Source of the DNA: Sinanaerobacter sp. ZZT-01
Lineage (GTDB): Bacteria > Bacillota > Clostridia > Peptostreptococcales > Anaerovoracaceae
Assembly (NCBI RefSeq): GCF_035621135.1
Contig: NZ_CP141728.1
Location: 124,001-188,000 of the forward strand
Direction of reading: 5' to 3'
Length of the DNA: 64,000 bases
The notes under the pieces were generated by a model. It had not been told where the DNA came from and did not search any database. It worked only from the letters and a program-made list of their open reading frames with translations. This document shows, piece after piece, positions 33,601 to 43,244 of the stretch. Position numbers and translations under genes: made by a program. Numbering within the stretch: position 1 is the stretch's first letter; every line of letters starts with the position of its first letter.

Positions 33601-35319
33601 TTACATCTTTTCCGGCGCCTGCATGCCAAGCAGCGCCAGCCCATTTTTTATGGTCTGCTTTGCTGCATAAGTTAAGACTAGCTTCGCATGTTTCTCCGCC
33701 TCATTATCTACTAAAATGTGTTCGTCATGGTAAAACTTATTAAAACTCTGTGCAATGTCCACAACATGTCTTGTCACTACAGAAGGTTCATACTTATCTG
33801 CTGCATCCATAATTACCTGCGGGAAGCGGTAAATCAACTTCGCCAGTTGATAAGCGCTGTCTCCTGCAATATAGGACATATCCGTGGAATCGATGTTTGC
33901 TAACGCTTTATCTACGTCTTCCTTTGCATTCCGCAAAACGCTTGCTGCTCTTGCATGTGTATACTGTACATACGGGCCGGTTTCTCCCTCAAAGTTGAGG
34001 ACCTTATCCCATGAAAATACATAATCTTTAATCCGTCCGTTGGATAGTTCTTGGAAGATAACCGCACCAATACCAACTTGACGTGCCGTTTCCTCTACAT
34101 TTTCCGTATTTACATTCTTTTCAAGAATGACTTTCTTAGTCTGCTCGACCGCACGATTCAGCACATCTTCCAAAAACACAACACGTCCGTGCCTTGTAGA
34201 CATCGTACCTTCTTCCAGGCTTACTAGTCCAAATGGAATGTGCACGCAGTCTTTTGCCCATTCGTAACCCATCATTTCCACAACCTTGAACCATTGCTGA
34301 AAATGTAAATTCTGCTGAGAAGCTACAATATATAGATTCTTATAGAACTGATACTGTTCTTTGCGATAAATAGCTGCTGCTATATCTCTCGTAATATATA
34401 AAGTCGAACCATCCCTCTTCGTAATCAATGCCGGAGACAGATTATATTTTTCTAAATCAACAATCTGAGCACCTTCCGATTGCTCTAAAAGATTTTTTTC
34501 TTTTAACTCGTCCAAGACACGCCCCATCTTATCGGAATAGAAACTCTCTCCCGCATAAGAATCAAATTCAATTCCAAGCATCTTGTACACTCGCTCGAAT
34601 TCCTTTAAGCTTTCATCGCGGAACCACTGCCATAATTCTGTTTCTTCCTTTGCTCCCTGCTCCAGCTTTGTGAAGGTTACTCGTGCTTCGTCATCTAAAG
34701 TTGGATCCTTCTCAACCTCTTCATGAAATTTTATATAATAGCCAAGCAATGTTTTAATCGGTTCATTTGTAACATCTTCTTTATTTCCCCAATGGCGGTA
34801 AGATACAATCATTTTTCCGAATTGTGTGCCATAATCACCCAAATGGTTAATGCGTACCGTGTCATACCCTAAAAAATTATAGATTTTATAAATGGAATTA
34901 CCGATTACTGTACTCCGAATATGACCAATATGAAATGGCTTTGCAATGTTCGGTGAAGAAAATTCAACGATAACCGTTCGATTTTCTCCTAAATCAGAGG
35001 AACCGTAGCGATCCTTCTGTTCCACAACCGAAGTCACCAATTCTTTTGTAAAAGTTCCTCGATCTAAAAAAAGATTTACATAAGCATTAACTGGTTCTAC
35101 CTTTGAAAACAGTTGATTTCCGACCAATTCCCCACAAATTTCGGAGGCAATCATAGCCGGTGCTTTCCGCATAGTCTTTGCCAGCCGAAAACACGGGAAG
35201 GCATAATCACCCATCTTTGCATCGGATGGAATCTCTATCATTTTTTCAATTTCTTCTTTGCTCAATCCCTCAATGTGAGGTTCCAAGCACTCTGCAATCT
35301 GTGCTTTCACATTCAACAT
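33601..35319 (-). CDS. argS: Arginyl-tRNA synthetase
   Basis: The 572-residue class I synthetase charges tRNA-Arg in the cytosol. Motifs: the N-terminal Add-1 domain, the HIGH-like signature SSPNIAKPFHIGHIRST (about 120-136), and MSTRHG (about 360-365) in place of KMSKS, as often in bacterial ArgS. The C-terminal part is the DALR anticodon-binding domain. The ATG at 35319 follows GGAGG by eight bases; a frame nine codons longer is not supported. The DUF523 gene lies 29 bp upstream on the same strand. No T-box leader is seen before it. Confidence 0.95.
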   Translation of the reverse strand: MLNVKAQIAECLEPHIEGLSKEEIEKMIEIPSDAKMGDYAFPCFRLAKTMRKAPAMIASEICGELVGNQLFSKVEPVNAYVNLFLDRGTFTKELVTSVVEQKDRYGSSDLGENRTVIVEFSSPNIAKPFHIGHIRSTVIGNSIYKIYNFLGYDTVRINHLGDYGTQFGKMIVSYRHWGNKEDVTNEPIKTLLGYYIKFHEEVEKDPTLDDEARVTFTKLEQGAKEETELWQWFRDESLKEFERVYKMLGIEFDSYAGESFYSDKMGRVLDELKEKNLLEQSEGAQIVDLEKYNLSPALITKRDGSTLYITRDIAAAIYRKEQYQFYKNLYIVASQQNLHFQQWFKVVEMMGYEWAKDCVHIPFGLVSLEEGTMSTRHGRVVFLEDVLNRAVEQTKKVILEKNVNTENVEETARQVGIGAVIFQELSNGRIKDYVFSWDKVLNFEGETGPYVQYTHARAASVLRNAKEDVDKALANIDSTDMSYIAGDSAYQLAKLIYRFPQVIMDAADKYEPSVVTRHVVDIAQSFNKFYHDEHILVDNEAEKHAKLVLTYAAKQTIKNGLALLGMQAPEKM

Positions 35320-35348
35320 ATATTTTTCCTCCTTGTTTCTATGCAACT

Positions 35349-35792
35349 TTATCTCATCGCTTTAAGATCTTCCTCTGAAATAACATCAATTCCTTTTTTT
35401 TTCAGCAACTGTGTAAAAAAACCACTTCCTAAAACCAATTTTCCCTGAAAGGTCCCATCATAAATCACACTGCTTCCGCAGGAAGGACTTTTCGCTTTCA
35501 AGATTGCTGTTTCAATCGGTTCATTCAATCTTGCTGCTTCCTTTAACGCAGCTTTATAAGCGAGCTTTGCCCCATTTTGAAAGGCTTCAGTTACATCTTC
35601 ACCTGCTTGATTGATTACTTTCGATTCAACAATTTCCGCGGGTAATCTCGGTGTTTTCAAACCGCCTAGCACTTCAGGACAAACTGCGATAAAGTCTTTG
35701 TTTTTTAAAAACTCTTTCACCTCTGGTGCTTCATTGCTTCCGCCATTGTATCGACAGCAATGCCCCAACAAACATGCACTTACAATATACAA
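35349..35792 (-). CDS. DUF523 family protein
   Basis: The 147-residue protein matches DUF523, with the N-terminus YIVSACLLGHCCRYNGGSN, a middle VCPEVLGGLKTPRLPAEI and KSPSCGSSVIYDGTF near residue 107. Conserved cysteines in these three segments suggest a metal or Fe-S site, but the family has no established function. It lies between mutS2 (20 bp upstream) and argS (29 bp downstream) and is probably cotranscribed with both. No membrane segment or signal peptide is present. Confidence 0.83.
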   Translation of the reverse strand: MYIVSACLLGHCCRYNGGSNEAPEVKEFLKNKDFIAVCPEVLGGLKTPRLPAEIVESKVINQAGEDVTEAFQNGAKLAYKAALKEAARLNEPIETAILKAKSPSCGSSVIYDGTFQGKLVLGSGFFTQLLKKKGIDVISEEDLKAMR

Positions 35793-35812
35793 TCTTCTTT
35801 CCTCCCTGCATG

Positions 35813-38182
35813 TTATCGTAAGGTGACAACGGTTACACCTTCTCCACCTTCATTGTACTCTCCTTTTCGATACTTTTCCACATGCTTATGACGCCGAAAA
35901 AGCTGAGCAAGACCATCTCTTAAAATACCTGCTCCACGACCGTGAATAACAGTAACTTCTTTTAGTCCTGCCATATACGCATCATCTAAATATTTATCAA
36001 CCTCCATGGAAGCATCATCTAAATTTTTTCCGATTACATTGATACTTATGGAGACGGACTGTGCTTTGCTTCTATAAAGTGCACCATATCTGGCTTTTTG
36101 CTTTTCTTTTTTTGTAACGTTCTCCTGAACCTTAGAAATTTGCTTTATATTCGCTGTAATTTTCAAAAGGCCGATCTGTACCTGCAAGTCTCCCCGATCA
36201 TCCGGAAGCGTCAGCACATTTCCTTTCTGATCCAAAGAAAGAACACGTACCCGATCACCCAGTTTAAGTTCACCGGGTCTGACAGGCCTGATATTCTGCG
36301 GAGCTTCATAGCGGTCTTTATAGCGTTCCCCTGCATTTCGAATTTTGCTGCGTACCTGTTCCTGTCTTCGGTTTCGCTCAGAGGGTTCCTGCATCTTCTC
36401 CATCTCGCGCAGTTCACGCTGCACTTGATCTGCGAATTCTTTTGCTTCCCGAACCATTTCTCTTGCTTCTTCTTTCGCTTTTTGTAAGATCTTTTCTCTC
36501 TTTTCTTTAAAGCGATCTTCTTGAAGGTCCAAAGCCTCTTTTCTGCGACTCATCTCTAGTTTAAGGGCAATCGCTTCGTCTCGTTCTTCTTCCGCTGTAA
36601 TTTTATCCTTTTCAATGCTCGTAATCACTTCTTCAAATTCAATATCACCTTTCTCTAAAAGGCTTCTCGCGTGATCAATGACTGCATCGGGCAATCCCAA
36701 TTTCTTTGATATCTCAAATGCATTGGATCTTCCCGGCACACCGATGGAAAGACGGTAAGTCGGGCTTAAAGTTTCTACATTAAATTCCATTGAGGCATTT
36801 TGCACTCGATAGGAAGACAATGCATATTTTTTCAGCTCTGTATAATGTGTCGTTGCAATCGTTTTTGCGCCTTTTCCATAAATACTTTCTAAAATGGAAA
36901 TTGCCAATGCCGCACCTTCTGTCGGATCAGTTCCGGCTCCTAGCTCATCCAATAAAACTAATGTATTCTCTTTGCTTTCCTGCACGATTTGCACAATGTT
37001 ATTCATGTGAGAAGAAAAGGTACTCAGACTCTGTTCTATGCTTTGTTCATCTCCAATATCTGCAAAGACCTGATCCAAAATCGGAAGCTCCGTTCCATCT
37101 GATGCCGGTACATGCAAACCAGATTGCGCCATCAGAATAAACAATCCAACTGTTTTAAGCGTGACAGTTTTTCCTCCTGTATTGGGTCCCGTAATAATTA
37201 ATGTATCGTAATCTTTTCCAAGTGCAATGTTGATTGGAACGACTTTTTTCGGGTCAATGAGAGGATGCCTCCCATTTTTTATCTTTAAAAAGCCCTGTGT
37301 ATTCATCTTTGGTTCCATCGCTTTTTGTGCTACTGACAATTTCCCCTTTGCAAAGATATAATCCAATTGAACTAAAAGTTTTTGGTTATTTAACAGCTCT
37401 TCATAAATCTGCCCCACTCTACCTGAAAATTCTTCTAGAATACGCTGTATTTCTTTTTTCTCGGCTAATTCCATTTCACGCAGCTCATTGTTTAAATTCA
37501 CAATGGCCTGTGGTTCGATAAATAAAGTCGCCCCTGTTGAGGATTGATCGTGTACAATCCCTGAAAATTTACTTTTATGCTCCTGTTTGACAGGAATAAC
37601 ATAGCGTCCCTGACGCATGGTTACAATTGCATCCTGCAAAAGTGTTCGATTTTCCGATGCATTTAAAATGCTGTTCATCTTAGATTTAATCGCATCATTC
37701 TGTCTAAGAATTGACCGACGTATACGCTTTAATTCTGCACTTGCACTATCTGCCATCTCATCTTCTGATAAAATACAACGATCAATCTCATCTTCTAAAT
37801 GCTTATCAATAAATAAGACCTCCGCATAGCCTTTCATCCGAGGCAATAACGGCAGGTCGCTCTTTAAAAATCCGGCTGCATTTCTGGCGGCCTGTAAGTT
37901 ATATAGGATTTCCAAAAGCTGGCGCATCGTCAAGGTGCCGCCTTTATATGCAAAATAAAGCATATCCTTTGTGTCATAAAAGCTTCCCAAAGGAAGTGGT
38001 CCTTTACGCATAATAACGGAAACCGCTTCCGTGGTTTCCGTTAGTTGCTCTTGAATTTGATACATATCAATAGAAGGCTTTAGCTCTTCAATCATTTTTT
38101 TTGTTATTGAAGAAGCCGCCTGGGCAGACAATTTCTCTATGATTTTATTATATTCCAATACCCGATATGCCTTTTTATTCAT
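35813..38182 (-). CDS. mutS2: Endonuclease MutS2
   Basis: The 789-residue MutS-homologue lacks the mismatch-recognition domain. It has core and clamp helices (about 1-310), the ATPase domain with Walker A GPNTGGKTVTLKT (about 333-345) and Walker B LVLLDELGAGTDPTEGAAL (about 405-423), and a coiled coil (about 515-625). The C-terminal Smr nuclease domain has motif VTVIHGRGAGILRDGL (about 742-757). In Firmicutes MutS2 acts against recombination intermediates and in rescue of collided ribosomes. Length is normal. It lies 5 bp after zapA on the same strand, the common Firmicutes arrangement. Confidence 0.95.
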   Translation of the reverse strand: MNKKAYRVLEYNKIIEKLSAQAASSITKKMIEELKPSIDMYQIQEQLTETTEAVSVIMRKGPLPLGSFYDTKDMLYFAYKGGTLTMRQLLEILYNLQAARNAAGFLKSDLPLLPRMKGYAEVLFIDKHLEDEIDRCILSEDEMADSASAELKRIRRSILRQNDAIKSKMNSILNASENRTLLQDAIVTMRQGRYVIPVKQEHKSKFSGIVHDQSSTGATLFIEPQAIVNLNNELREMELAEKKEIQRILEEFSGRVGQIYEELLNNQKLLVQLDYIFAKGKLSVAQKAMEPKMNTQGFLKIKNGRHPLIDPKKVVPINIALGKDYDTLIITGPNTGGKTVTLKTVGLFILMAQSGLHVPASDGTELPILDQVFADIGDEQSIEQSLSTFSSHMNNIVQIVQESKENTLVLLDELGAGTDPTEGAALAISILESIYGKGAKTIATTHYTELKKYALSSYRVQNASMEFNVETLSPTYRLSIGVPGRSNAFEISKKLGLPDAVIDHARSLLEKGDIEFEEVITSIEKDKITAEEERDEAIALKLEMSRRKEALDLQEDRFKEKREKILQKAKEEAREMVREAKEFADQVQRELREMEKMQEPSERNRRQEQVRSKIRNAGERYKDRYEAPQNIRPVRPGELKLGDRVRVLSLDQKGNVLTLPDDRGDLQVQIGLLKITANIKQISKVQENVTKKEKQKARYGALYRSKAQSVSISINVIGKNLDDASMEVDKYLDDAYMAGLKEVTVIHGRGAGILRDGLAQLFRRHKHVEKYRKGEYNEGGEGVTVVTLR

Positions 38183-38187
38183 GTATA

Positions 38188-38808
38188 CTACTCCATCATT
38201 TTTTTATAACGATCCAATTCTCCTTTTAATTGGATATTTTCCATTTGAAGATCAAAGAAGCTACTCTCAACATCTCTGCATTTTGCTTCCAACTCTTTCA
38301 CAATGGAAGAATTAGAAATTTTATTTTCTTCCTGCGATTTCATGCGCGCCTGCAATGCTTCACTTTTTCGAACTAAAGCATCGTACTGCTCTTTTATGGT
38401 TTTTAACTTTGAGGAAAGTTGATTTACTTCTACCGTTTTTTCATTAAACAATCTCTGCAATTGGTCCCTATGCTCCATAATGCTCTGCGCATCTTCCTTA
38501 TATTGTAGAAAATTCTTTTTTGCTTCGTCCCAAAGCTGTGCATAATGCTTGGTATCTTTATCCAGTTGAATATTTTTCTGCTTAAGAGCTTGGTTCTCCT
38601 CCAAGCCTCTGAAATAATCATCAGCAACATTTACAGCAGAAAGCACCGCTAAGGACGACGTAGAAGTCGCAGACAAAACCGCAGCGATTTCATTCATCTT
38701 ACGATCTACATAATCTGCAACTTTCATAATGTGCTCTCTTGGCATATCGCCTGAAATAATATATTCCTGGCCATAAATTCTGACAGTCACCTTATTTTTG
38801 TCTTCCAT
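38188..38808 (-). CDS. zapA: Cell division protein ZapA with long coiled-coil tail
   Basis: The 206-residue protein begins with the ZapA fold (about 1-75: KVTVRIYGQEYIISGDMPREH and VADYVDRKMNEI), which binds and bundles FtsZ at the division site. A long coiled coil (about 75-205) follows. It is about twice the length of Bacillus ZapA, and the extra coiled coil is shared by many clostridial relatives. It lies between pheT and mutS2, the usual place for this gene. The long tail could link FtsZ filaments over a larger distance; that is inference. Confidence 0.88.
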   Translation of the reverse strand: MEDKNKVTVRIYGQEYIISGDMPREHIMKVADYVDRKMNEIAAVLSATSTSSLAVLSAVNVADDYFRGLEENQALKQKNIQLDKDTKHYAQLWDEAKKNFLQYKEDAQSIMEHRDQLQRLFNEKTVEVNQLSSKLKTIKEQYDALVRKSEALQARMKSQEENKISNSSIVKELEAKCRDVESSFFDLQMENIQLKGELDRYKKMME

Positions 38809-38832
38809 AGAAAATGTCCGCCTTTCTATTCG

Positions 38833-41265
38833 TTACATTTCACGCAATACTGCATGACACTCTTCTTTCAATGCAACCAATATCTTATTATTTACCTTGC
38901 TTACTTCCTCTTCCGTTAAAGTGCGATCTGCTGCACGATACGTCAGAGTAAAAGCCACACTCTTTGTGCCGCAAGCCAGCTGCTTTCCACGGTATACATC
39001 AAACAGAGTTACCTTTTCAAGTAGTTCTCCTCCATGCGCCTTAATAATGGATTCTAGATCACACACACAGTTTCCTTCATTCACTGTCAAAGCAAGATCC
39101 CGAGTCATTGCCGGATATTTGGGAAGAGGACGGTAAAATTTCTCTGTATTTGCTTTTTCTATCAAGAGATCAAAATTCAGTTCACAGCAAACAGCTCGTG
39201 CTCCGATTTCATATTTTTCCAAAACATCCGGATGTAATTCTCCAATGATTCCAATTTCGGTACAATCATATTCGATAGATGCACAACGTCCAGGATGGAA
39301 TGTTTCAACTTTTTCTTCTGGAATATAACGACACTCACATATTCCTAATTTATTCAAAAACTCTGTTAGCATACCTTTTAACGCTAAAAAATCTTTATCC
39401 AAACCATAAACGGCAATGCATACAGACTCTTTTTCCTCTGGTAACGTGTCTCCTTCATGGTGGTTATTAAAAAAGATCGTTCCTATTTCAAAAGCAGCTA
39501 CATTCTCATTATTTCTGCTGTAATTTCTCGCCAGTACGTCCAACATATTTGGAATCAATGTCGTACGCATTACGCTGGTGTCTTCGCCAAGTGGGTTTAA
39601 CAGCTTAATCACTTTTCTGCCTTCTGCATCATCTGCCATTTGAATGGAATCCAAACCTTTCGGACTTACAAAAGAATATGTTTGAATTTCACAGGCACCT
39701 AGTGCGGTTAAAGTCTCTTTTGACAAGTCTCTCAAAAGCTGTTTTTTTGTCTTTCCAGCTTCACAGTTTCCTTTCGGCAATGTCATCGGTAAACGATCAT
39801 ACCCGTAAAGTCTTCCAACCTCTTCTACAAAATCAATTTCTGTTTCCATATCCAAACGTACGGTAGGTGGTGTTACGGTAATTGTATTTCCAAGATGCAT
39901 GGTTTTCATTTCCAACCGATGGAAAATATCAATCATTTCTTTTGCAGAAAGATCGATTCCGAGAATATGATTGATTCGATCCACTCTTACTTTAACGGCT
40001 TCTGCTTCTTTTCTCTTCGGATATACGTCAACCGCTCCCTTCAAAACAGTACCTGCATCTAAGAGTTCAATTAAACGGCATACACGTTCACAAGCTTTTT
40101 CTGCAAGATTCGGGTCAATCCCTTTTTCAAATCGAGAAGAGGCTTCGGTTCGAAGCCCTAACTTTTTTGATGTGCTTCTGACACTGTCTGCGCTGAAATT
40201 CGCACCTTCAATCAAAATAGTCTGCGTATCAGGTTGAATTTCTGAATTCTGTCCTCCCATCACTCCTGCAATCGCAATAGCTCGTTGTTCATCCTTAATG
40301 AGCAGCATGTTTTCAGCCAGTTTACGTTCTGTCCCGTCCAGCGTAGTAAACGTTTCTCCTTCTTTAGCCGTATCTACATATATTTTCCCACCTTTTACAT
40401 TGCGAATATCGAATGCGTGCATTGGCTGTCCATATTCCAGCATGACGTAATTTGTGATATCAACAATGTTATTGATCGGGCGCATCCCTGCATACATCAA
40501 ACGCTGTTGCAGCCACCACGGAGACTGTTTTATTTTCACATTTGTCACAACTTTAGCTGCATATCGTTTGCAAAGATCCGGTTCCTTGATTTCTACTGAA
40601 ATCAAATCTTTAATTTTTCCTTCTCCTTTTTCCTCACAGTGCGTGTCCGGATAAGAAAGTTCCGTATCAAAAGTAGCAGCTGTCTCTCGAGCCATTCCGA
40701 TCATAGATAAGCAATCCGGACGGTTCGGTGTGATTTCGAAATCAACAACCGCTTCTTTCAAGTTCAATGCTTCTACAATGCTCATCCCTAGGGGATATTC
40801 TTCATCTAAAATCCATATCCCGTCTTTATGCACCACCGGAATCACCTTATCTTCAAATCCCAGTTCACTTGCCGAGCAAAGCATTCCAAAGGATTCCACG
40901 CCTCTCAGTTTTCCTTTTTTAATTGTAACGCCCTCTGGCTTTTTTGGCTGTCCGTGAAGCGGACCCGGAATCTTACTTCCATGCAGTGCAACCGGTACGT
41001 AATTTCCTACGGCAATATTTGAAGCTCCCGTCACAATTTGAATTGGTTCTTCTGCCCCTACGTCAATTTTTGTAATAACAAGTTTATCTGCATCCGGATG
41101 TTTATCAATGGATAGGATTTTCCCCACAACCACTTTTTCAATGTTCTCTCCAAATAATTCAACCGTTTCCAAATTAGAACCGGACATAATCATACGATCA
41201 CAGAATTGATCTATATCAACATCAACTTTTGTATATTCTTTTAACCATTGAATTGGTACTAACAT
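38833..41265 (-). CDS. pheT: Phenylalanyl-tRNA synthetase beta subunit
   Basis: The 810-residue subunit has all bacterial domains in order: an EMAP-type tRNA-binding domain (about 40-150), B3/B4 editing domain (about 210-390), B5 domain (about 400-475), the catalytic-like core and the C-terminal FDX-ACB anticodon-binding domain (about 715-810: RPLPKYPAMTRDLALTV). With PheS it forms the alpha2-beta2 enzyme that charges tRNA-Phe and hydrolyses misformed Tyr-tRNA-Phe. It starts 18 bp after pheS on the same strand. Confidence 0.97.
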   Translation of the reverse strand: MLVPIQWLKEYTKVDVDIDQFCDRMIMSGSNLETVELFGENIEKVVVGKILSIDKHPDADKLVITKIDVGAEEPIQIVTGASNIAVGNYVPVALHGSKIPGPLHGQPKKPEGVTIKKGKLRGVESFGMLCSASELGFEDKVIPVVHKDGIWILDEEYPLGMSIVEALNLKEAVVDFEITPNRPDCLSMIGMARETAATFDTELSYPDTHCEEKGEGKIKDLISVEIKEPDLCKRYAAKVVTNVKIKQSPWWLQQRLMYAGMRPINNIVDITNYVMLEYGQPMHAFDIRNVKGGKIYVDTAKEGETFTTLDGTERKLAENMLLIKDEQRAIAIAGVMGGQNSEIQPDTQTILIEGANFSADSVRSTSKKLGLRTEASSRFEKGIDPNLAEKACERVCRLIELLDAGTVLKGAVDVYPKRKEAEAVKVRVDRINHILGIDLSAKEMIDIFHRLEMKTMHLGNTITVTPPTVRLDMETEIDFVEEVGRLYGYDRLPMTLPKGNCEAGKTKKQLLRDLSKETLTALGACEIQTYSFVSPKGLDSIQMADDAEGRKVIKLLNPLGEDTSVMRTTLIPNMLDVLARNYSRNNENVAAFEIGTIFFNNHHEGDTLPEEKESVCIAVYGLDKDFLALKGMLTEFLNKLGICECRYIPEEKVETFHPGRCASIEYDCTEIGIIGELHPDVLEKYEIGARAVCCELNFDLLIEKANTEKFYRPLPKYPAMTRDLALTVNEGNCVCDLESIIKAHGGELLEKVTLFDVYRGKQLACGTKSVAFTLTYRAADRTLTEEEVSKVNNKILVALKEECHAVLREM

Positions 41266-41283
41266 AATATCCCTCCGTTTTTA

Positions 41284-42306
41284 TTATTTGAACTGCTGAA
41301 TGAAACGCATATCATTTTCATAGAATAAACGGATGTCTTCCACCCCATATTTCAGCATTGCAATTCTTTCTACTCCCATACCAAATGCAAATCCTGTAAA
41401 TTTTTCCGTGTCTACATGACCTACTTTCAATACATTTGGATGCACCATTCCACAGCCTAAAATTTCTATCCAGCCGCTTCCTTTACATACTTTACAGCCT
41501 TTCCCTCCACATTTAAAACAAGTAACATCCATTTCTGCGGACGGCTCTGTAAATGGGAAATGGTGTGGCCGGAACTTTGTTTTCGCATTGGACCCAAACA
41601 TCTGCTTTGCAAACGAATCCAGCGTACCTTTTAGGTCTGCCATTGAAATACCTTCATCGACAACAATTCCCTCTACCTGATGAAACATTGGTGAATGTGT
41701 CGCATCCGGCGTGTCGCACCGGAAACAACGTCCCGGAGAAATTACTTTAATCGGTGGATTGTCTGTCATTAAAGTACGTACCTGTACCGGTGAAGTCTGT
41801 GTTCGGAGCAGCACTTCATCAGTAATATAAAAGGTATCGGTAAAATCTCTAGCTGGATGATTCGGTCCGGCATTCAGCGCGTCAAAATTATTAAAAGCCG
41901 TCTCAATTTCCGGTCCCTCTGTAATGCGAAAGCCCATGTTCATAAATACTTTGGAAATCTCATCAATGGTAATTGAGATTGGATGCTTAACGCCAAGTTC
42001 TGCTCTTTTTCCCGGCTCTGTCACATCGATTTTCTCACTTTTTAGTTTCGACATCTTTTGCAGTTCTTTCATTCTAGCAAATTTCTCTTCAAGAATTGCT
42101 TCAATTTGTCCTCTGGTACCATTCGCAATCTGACCAAATGCTTTTCTTTCTTCGGGGCTCAGTGCTCCCATGCCTCTTAGAATTTCGGTCAACTTTCCTT
42201 TTTTCCCTAAAAATTTAATTCTTACTTCTTCCGTTTCGCCCAGACTGGAAGCCTGATCCAATTGTGCTTTTGCTTCTTCCAATATGGCTTTAAGCTGATT
42301 TTGCAT
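41284..42306 (-). CDS. pheS: Phenylalanyl-tRNA synthetase alpha subunit
   Basis: The 340-residue class II catalytic subunit has an N-terminal coiled coil (about 1-85), motif 2 GRCFRCDTPDATHSPMFHQ (about 203-221) and motif 3 GFAFGMGVERIAMLKYG (about 308-324). The cysteine pairs CFKCGGKGCKVC (about 271-282) are usual in many Firmicutes PheS proteins. The ATG at 42306 follows GGAGG by nine bases; an in-frame ATG 21 bases earlier would lie before that site. The TrmH-type gene ends 17 bp upstream. I see no T-box leader, so expression may be governed from further upstream. Confidence 0.95.
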   Translation of the reverse strand: MQNQLKAILEEAKAQLDQASSLGETEEVRIKFLGKKGKLTEILRGMGALSPEERKAFGQIANGTRGQIEAILEEKFARMKELQKMSKLKSEKIDVTEPGKRAELGVKHPISITIDEISKVFMNMGFRITEGPEIETAFNNFDALNAGPNHPARDFTDTFYITDEVLLRTQTSPVQVRTLMTDNPPIKVISPGRCFRCDTPDATHSPMFHQVEGIVVDEGISMADLKGTLDSFAKQMFGSNAKTKFRPHHFPFTEPSAEMDVTCFKCGGKGCKVCKGSGWIEILGCGMVHPNVLKVGHVDTEKFTGFAFGMGVERIAMLKYGVEDIRLFYENDMRFIQQFK

Positions 42307-42323
42307 GCTGTTTATCCTCCATT

Positions 42324-43157
42324 TCATTGTTCACTGTTATCCAAGCTTCTTTGTCTTACCGTTTCATATATCAAGATGCCTGCAGCCACTGCAGCATTCA
42401 AAGATTCTGTTGATTTCATCATTGGAATGCATATCGTTTCATCTGCTGCATCAATCAATTCTTGACAAATTCCGTTTCCTTCATTGCCAATGATTAAACC
42501 AATGTTCCCACAAAGATTAACTTTATAATAAACCTGGCTGTTTTGCATTGTAGCAGCAAGAATCCGTTTCTCATATTTATGAAGATAAGAAATAGTTTCT
42601 TCTGCACTATTTGTAAAAAAGAGCGGCAATCGAAATAAAGCGCCTGCCGCCGAACGAACGACCTTTGGTGCAAAGACGTCACCTGTTCCTTTGCATAAAA
42701 TTACACCTTGAAAACCAGCCGCATCTGCTGTGCGTAAAATCGTCCCTAAATTACCTGGGTCCTGTAGGCGGTCTAGAACAAGCATATTGCCATTCGCCTG
42801 ACAAGATAGCGGATGAAAGAAATCCTCTTCTGTATAGTTCGGTTTTTTTACAACCCCCAAGATTCCTTGCGGCGTTATAGTTTCTCCCAATTTTTCAAAT
42901 AATTTTCGAGATAGAAAATAAATATCAATTCCCTGTCTTTGTATCTCATTCAACAAGCCTTCTAACTCGGGAGATCGTTTTTCTTCATCTATTCTTACAA
43001 AAATCCGAAGAAGTTCTGCTCGATTTTCTAGAGCTTCCCGTATCAGATTTGGACCTTCAATCATATATTGCGAAAGGCTTTCTCTCTGTTTTTTTTTCTG
43101 TAAACCCAATGCAGTTTTAAAAATTGCATTGTTTGCAGATTCTATATTTTTTCTCAT
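42324..43157 (-). CDS. TrmH/SpoU-family RNA 2'-O-methyltransferase
   Basis: The 277-residue protein has an N-terminal substrate-binding domain (about 10-100) and a SPOUT methyltransferase fold with the three SpoU motifs: LDRLQDPGNLGTILRTADA (about 125-143), GLIIGNEGNGI (about 215-225) and IPMMKSTESLNAAVAAGI (about 243-260). It transfers methyl from S-adenosylmethionine to a ribose in rRNA or tRNA. The gene often lies before pheS in Firmicutes. The ATG at 43157 is preferred to a TTG 21 bases earlier; both have weak ribosome binding sites. Confidence 0.9.
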   Translation of the reverse strand: MRKNIESANNAIFKTALGLQKKKQRESLSQYMIEGPNLIREALENRAELLRIFVRIDEEKRSPELEGLLNEIQRQGIDIYFLSRKLFEKLGETITPQGILGVVKKPNYTEEDFFHPLSCQANGNMLVLDRLQDPGNLGTILRTADAAGFQGVILCKGTGDVFAPKVVRSAAGALFRLPLFFTNSAEETISYLHKYEKRILAATMQNSQVYYKVNLCGNIGLIIGNEGNGICQELIDAADETICIPMMKSTESLNAAVAAGILIYETVRQRSLDNSEQ

Positions 43158-43208
43158 AATTTTTAACTGCCCTATCAAATTTATTATTTATGGCATAATA
43201 CAGAAAAA

Positions 43209-43232
43209 GAAGCCGGTTCATTTACCGGCTTC
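43209..43232 (-). terminator. Terminator after ftsZ
   Basis: GAAGCCGGT and ACCGGCTTC form a perfect 9-bp stem with a six-base loop, followed by TTTTCTG on the minus strand. It lies 12 bases past the ftsZ stop codon and closes the cell-wall cluster. Confidence 0.88.
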
Positions 43233-43244
43233 GATGATACACTT

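Noticed and set aside
42307-43244. T-box riboswitch ahead of pheS or argS
   Set aside because: No T-box sequence or specifier-loop-like leader was seen; the gaps before pheS and argS are only 17 and 29 bases.
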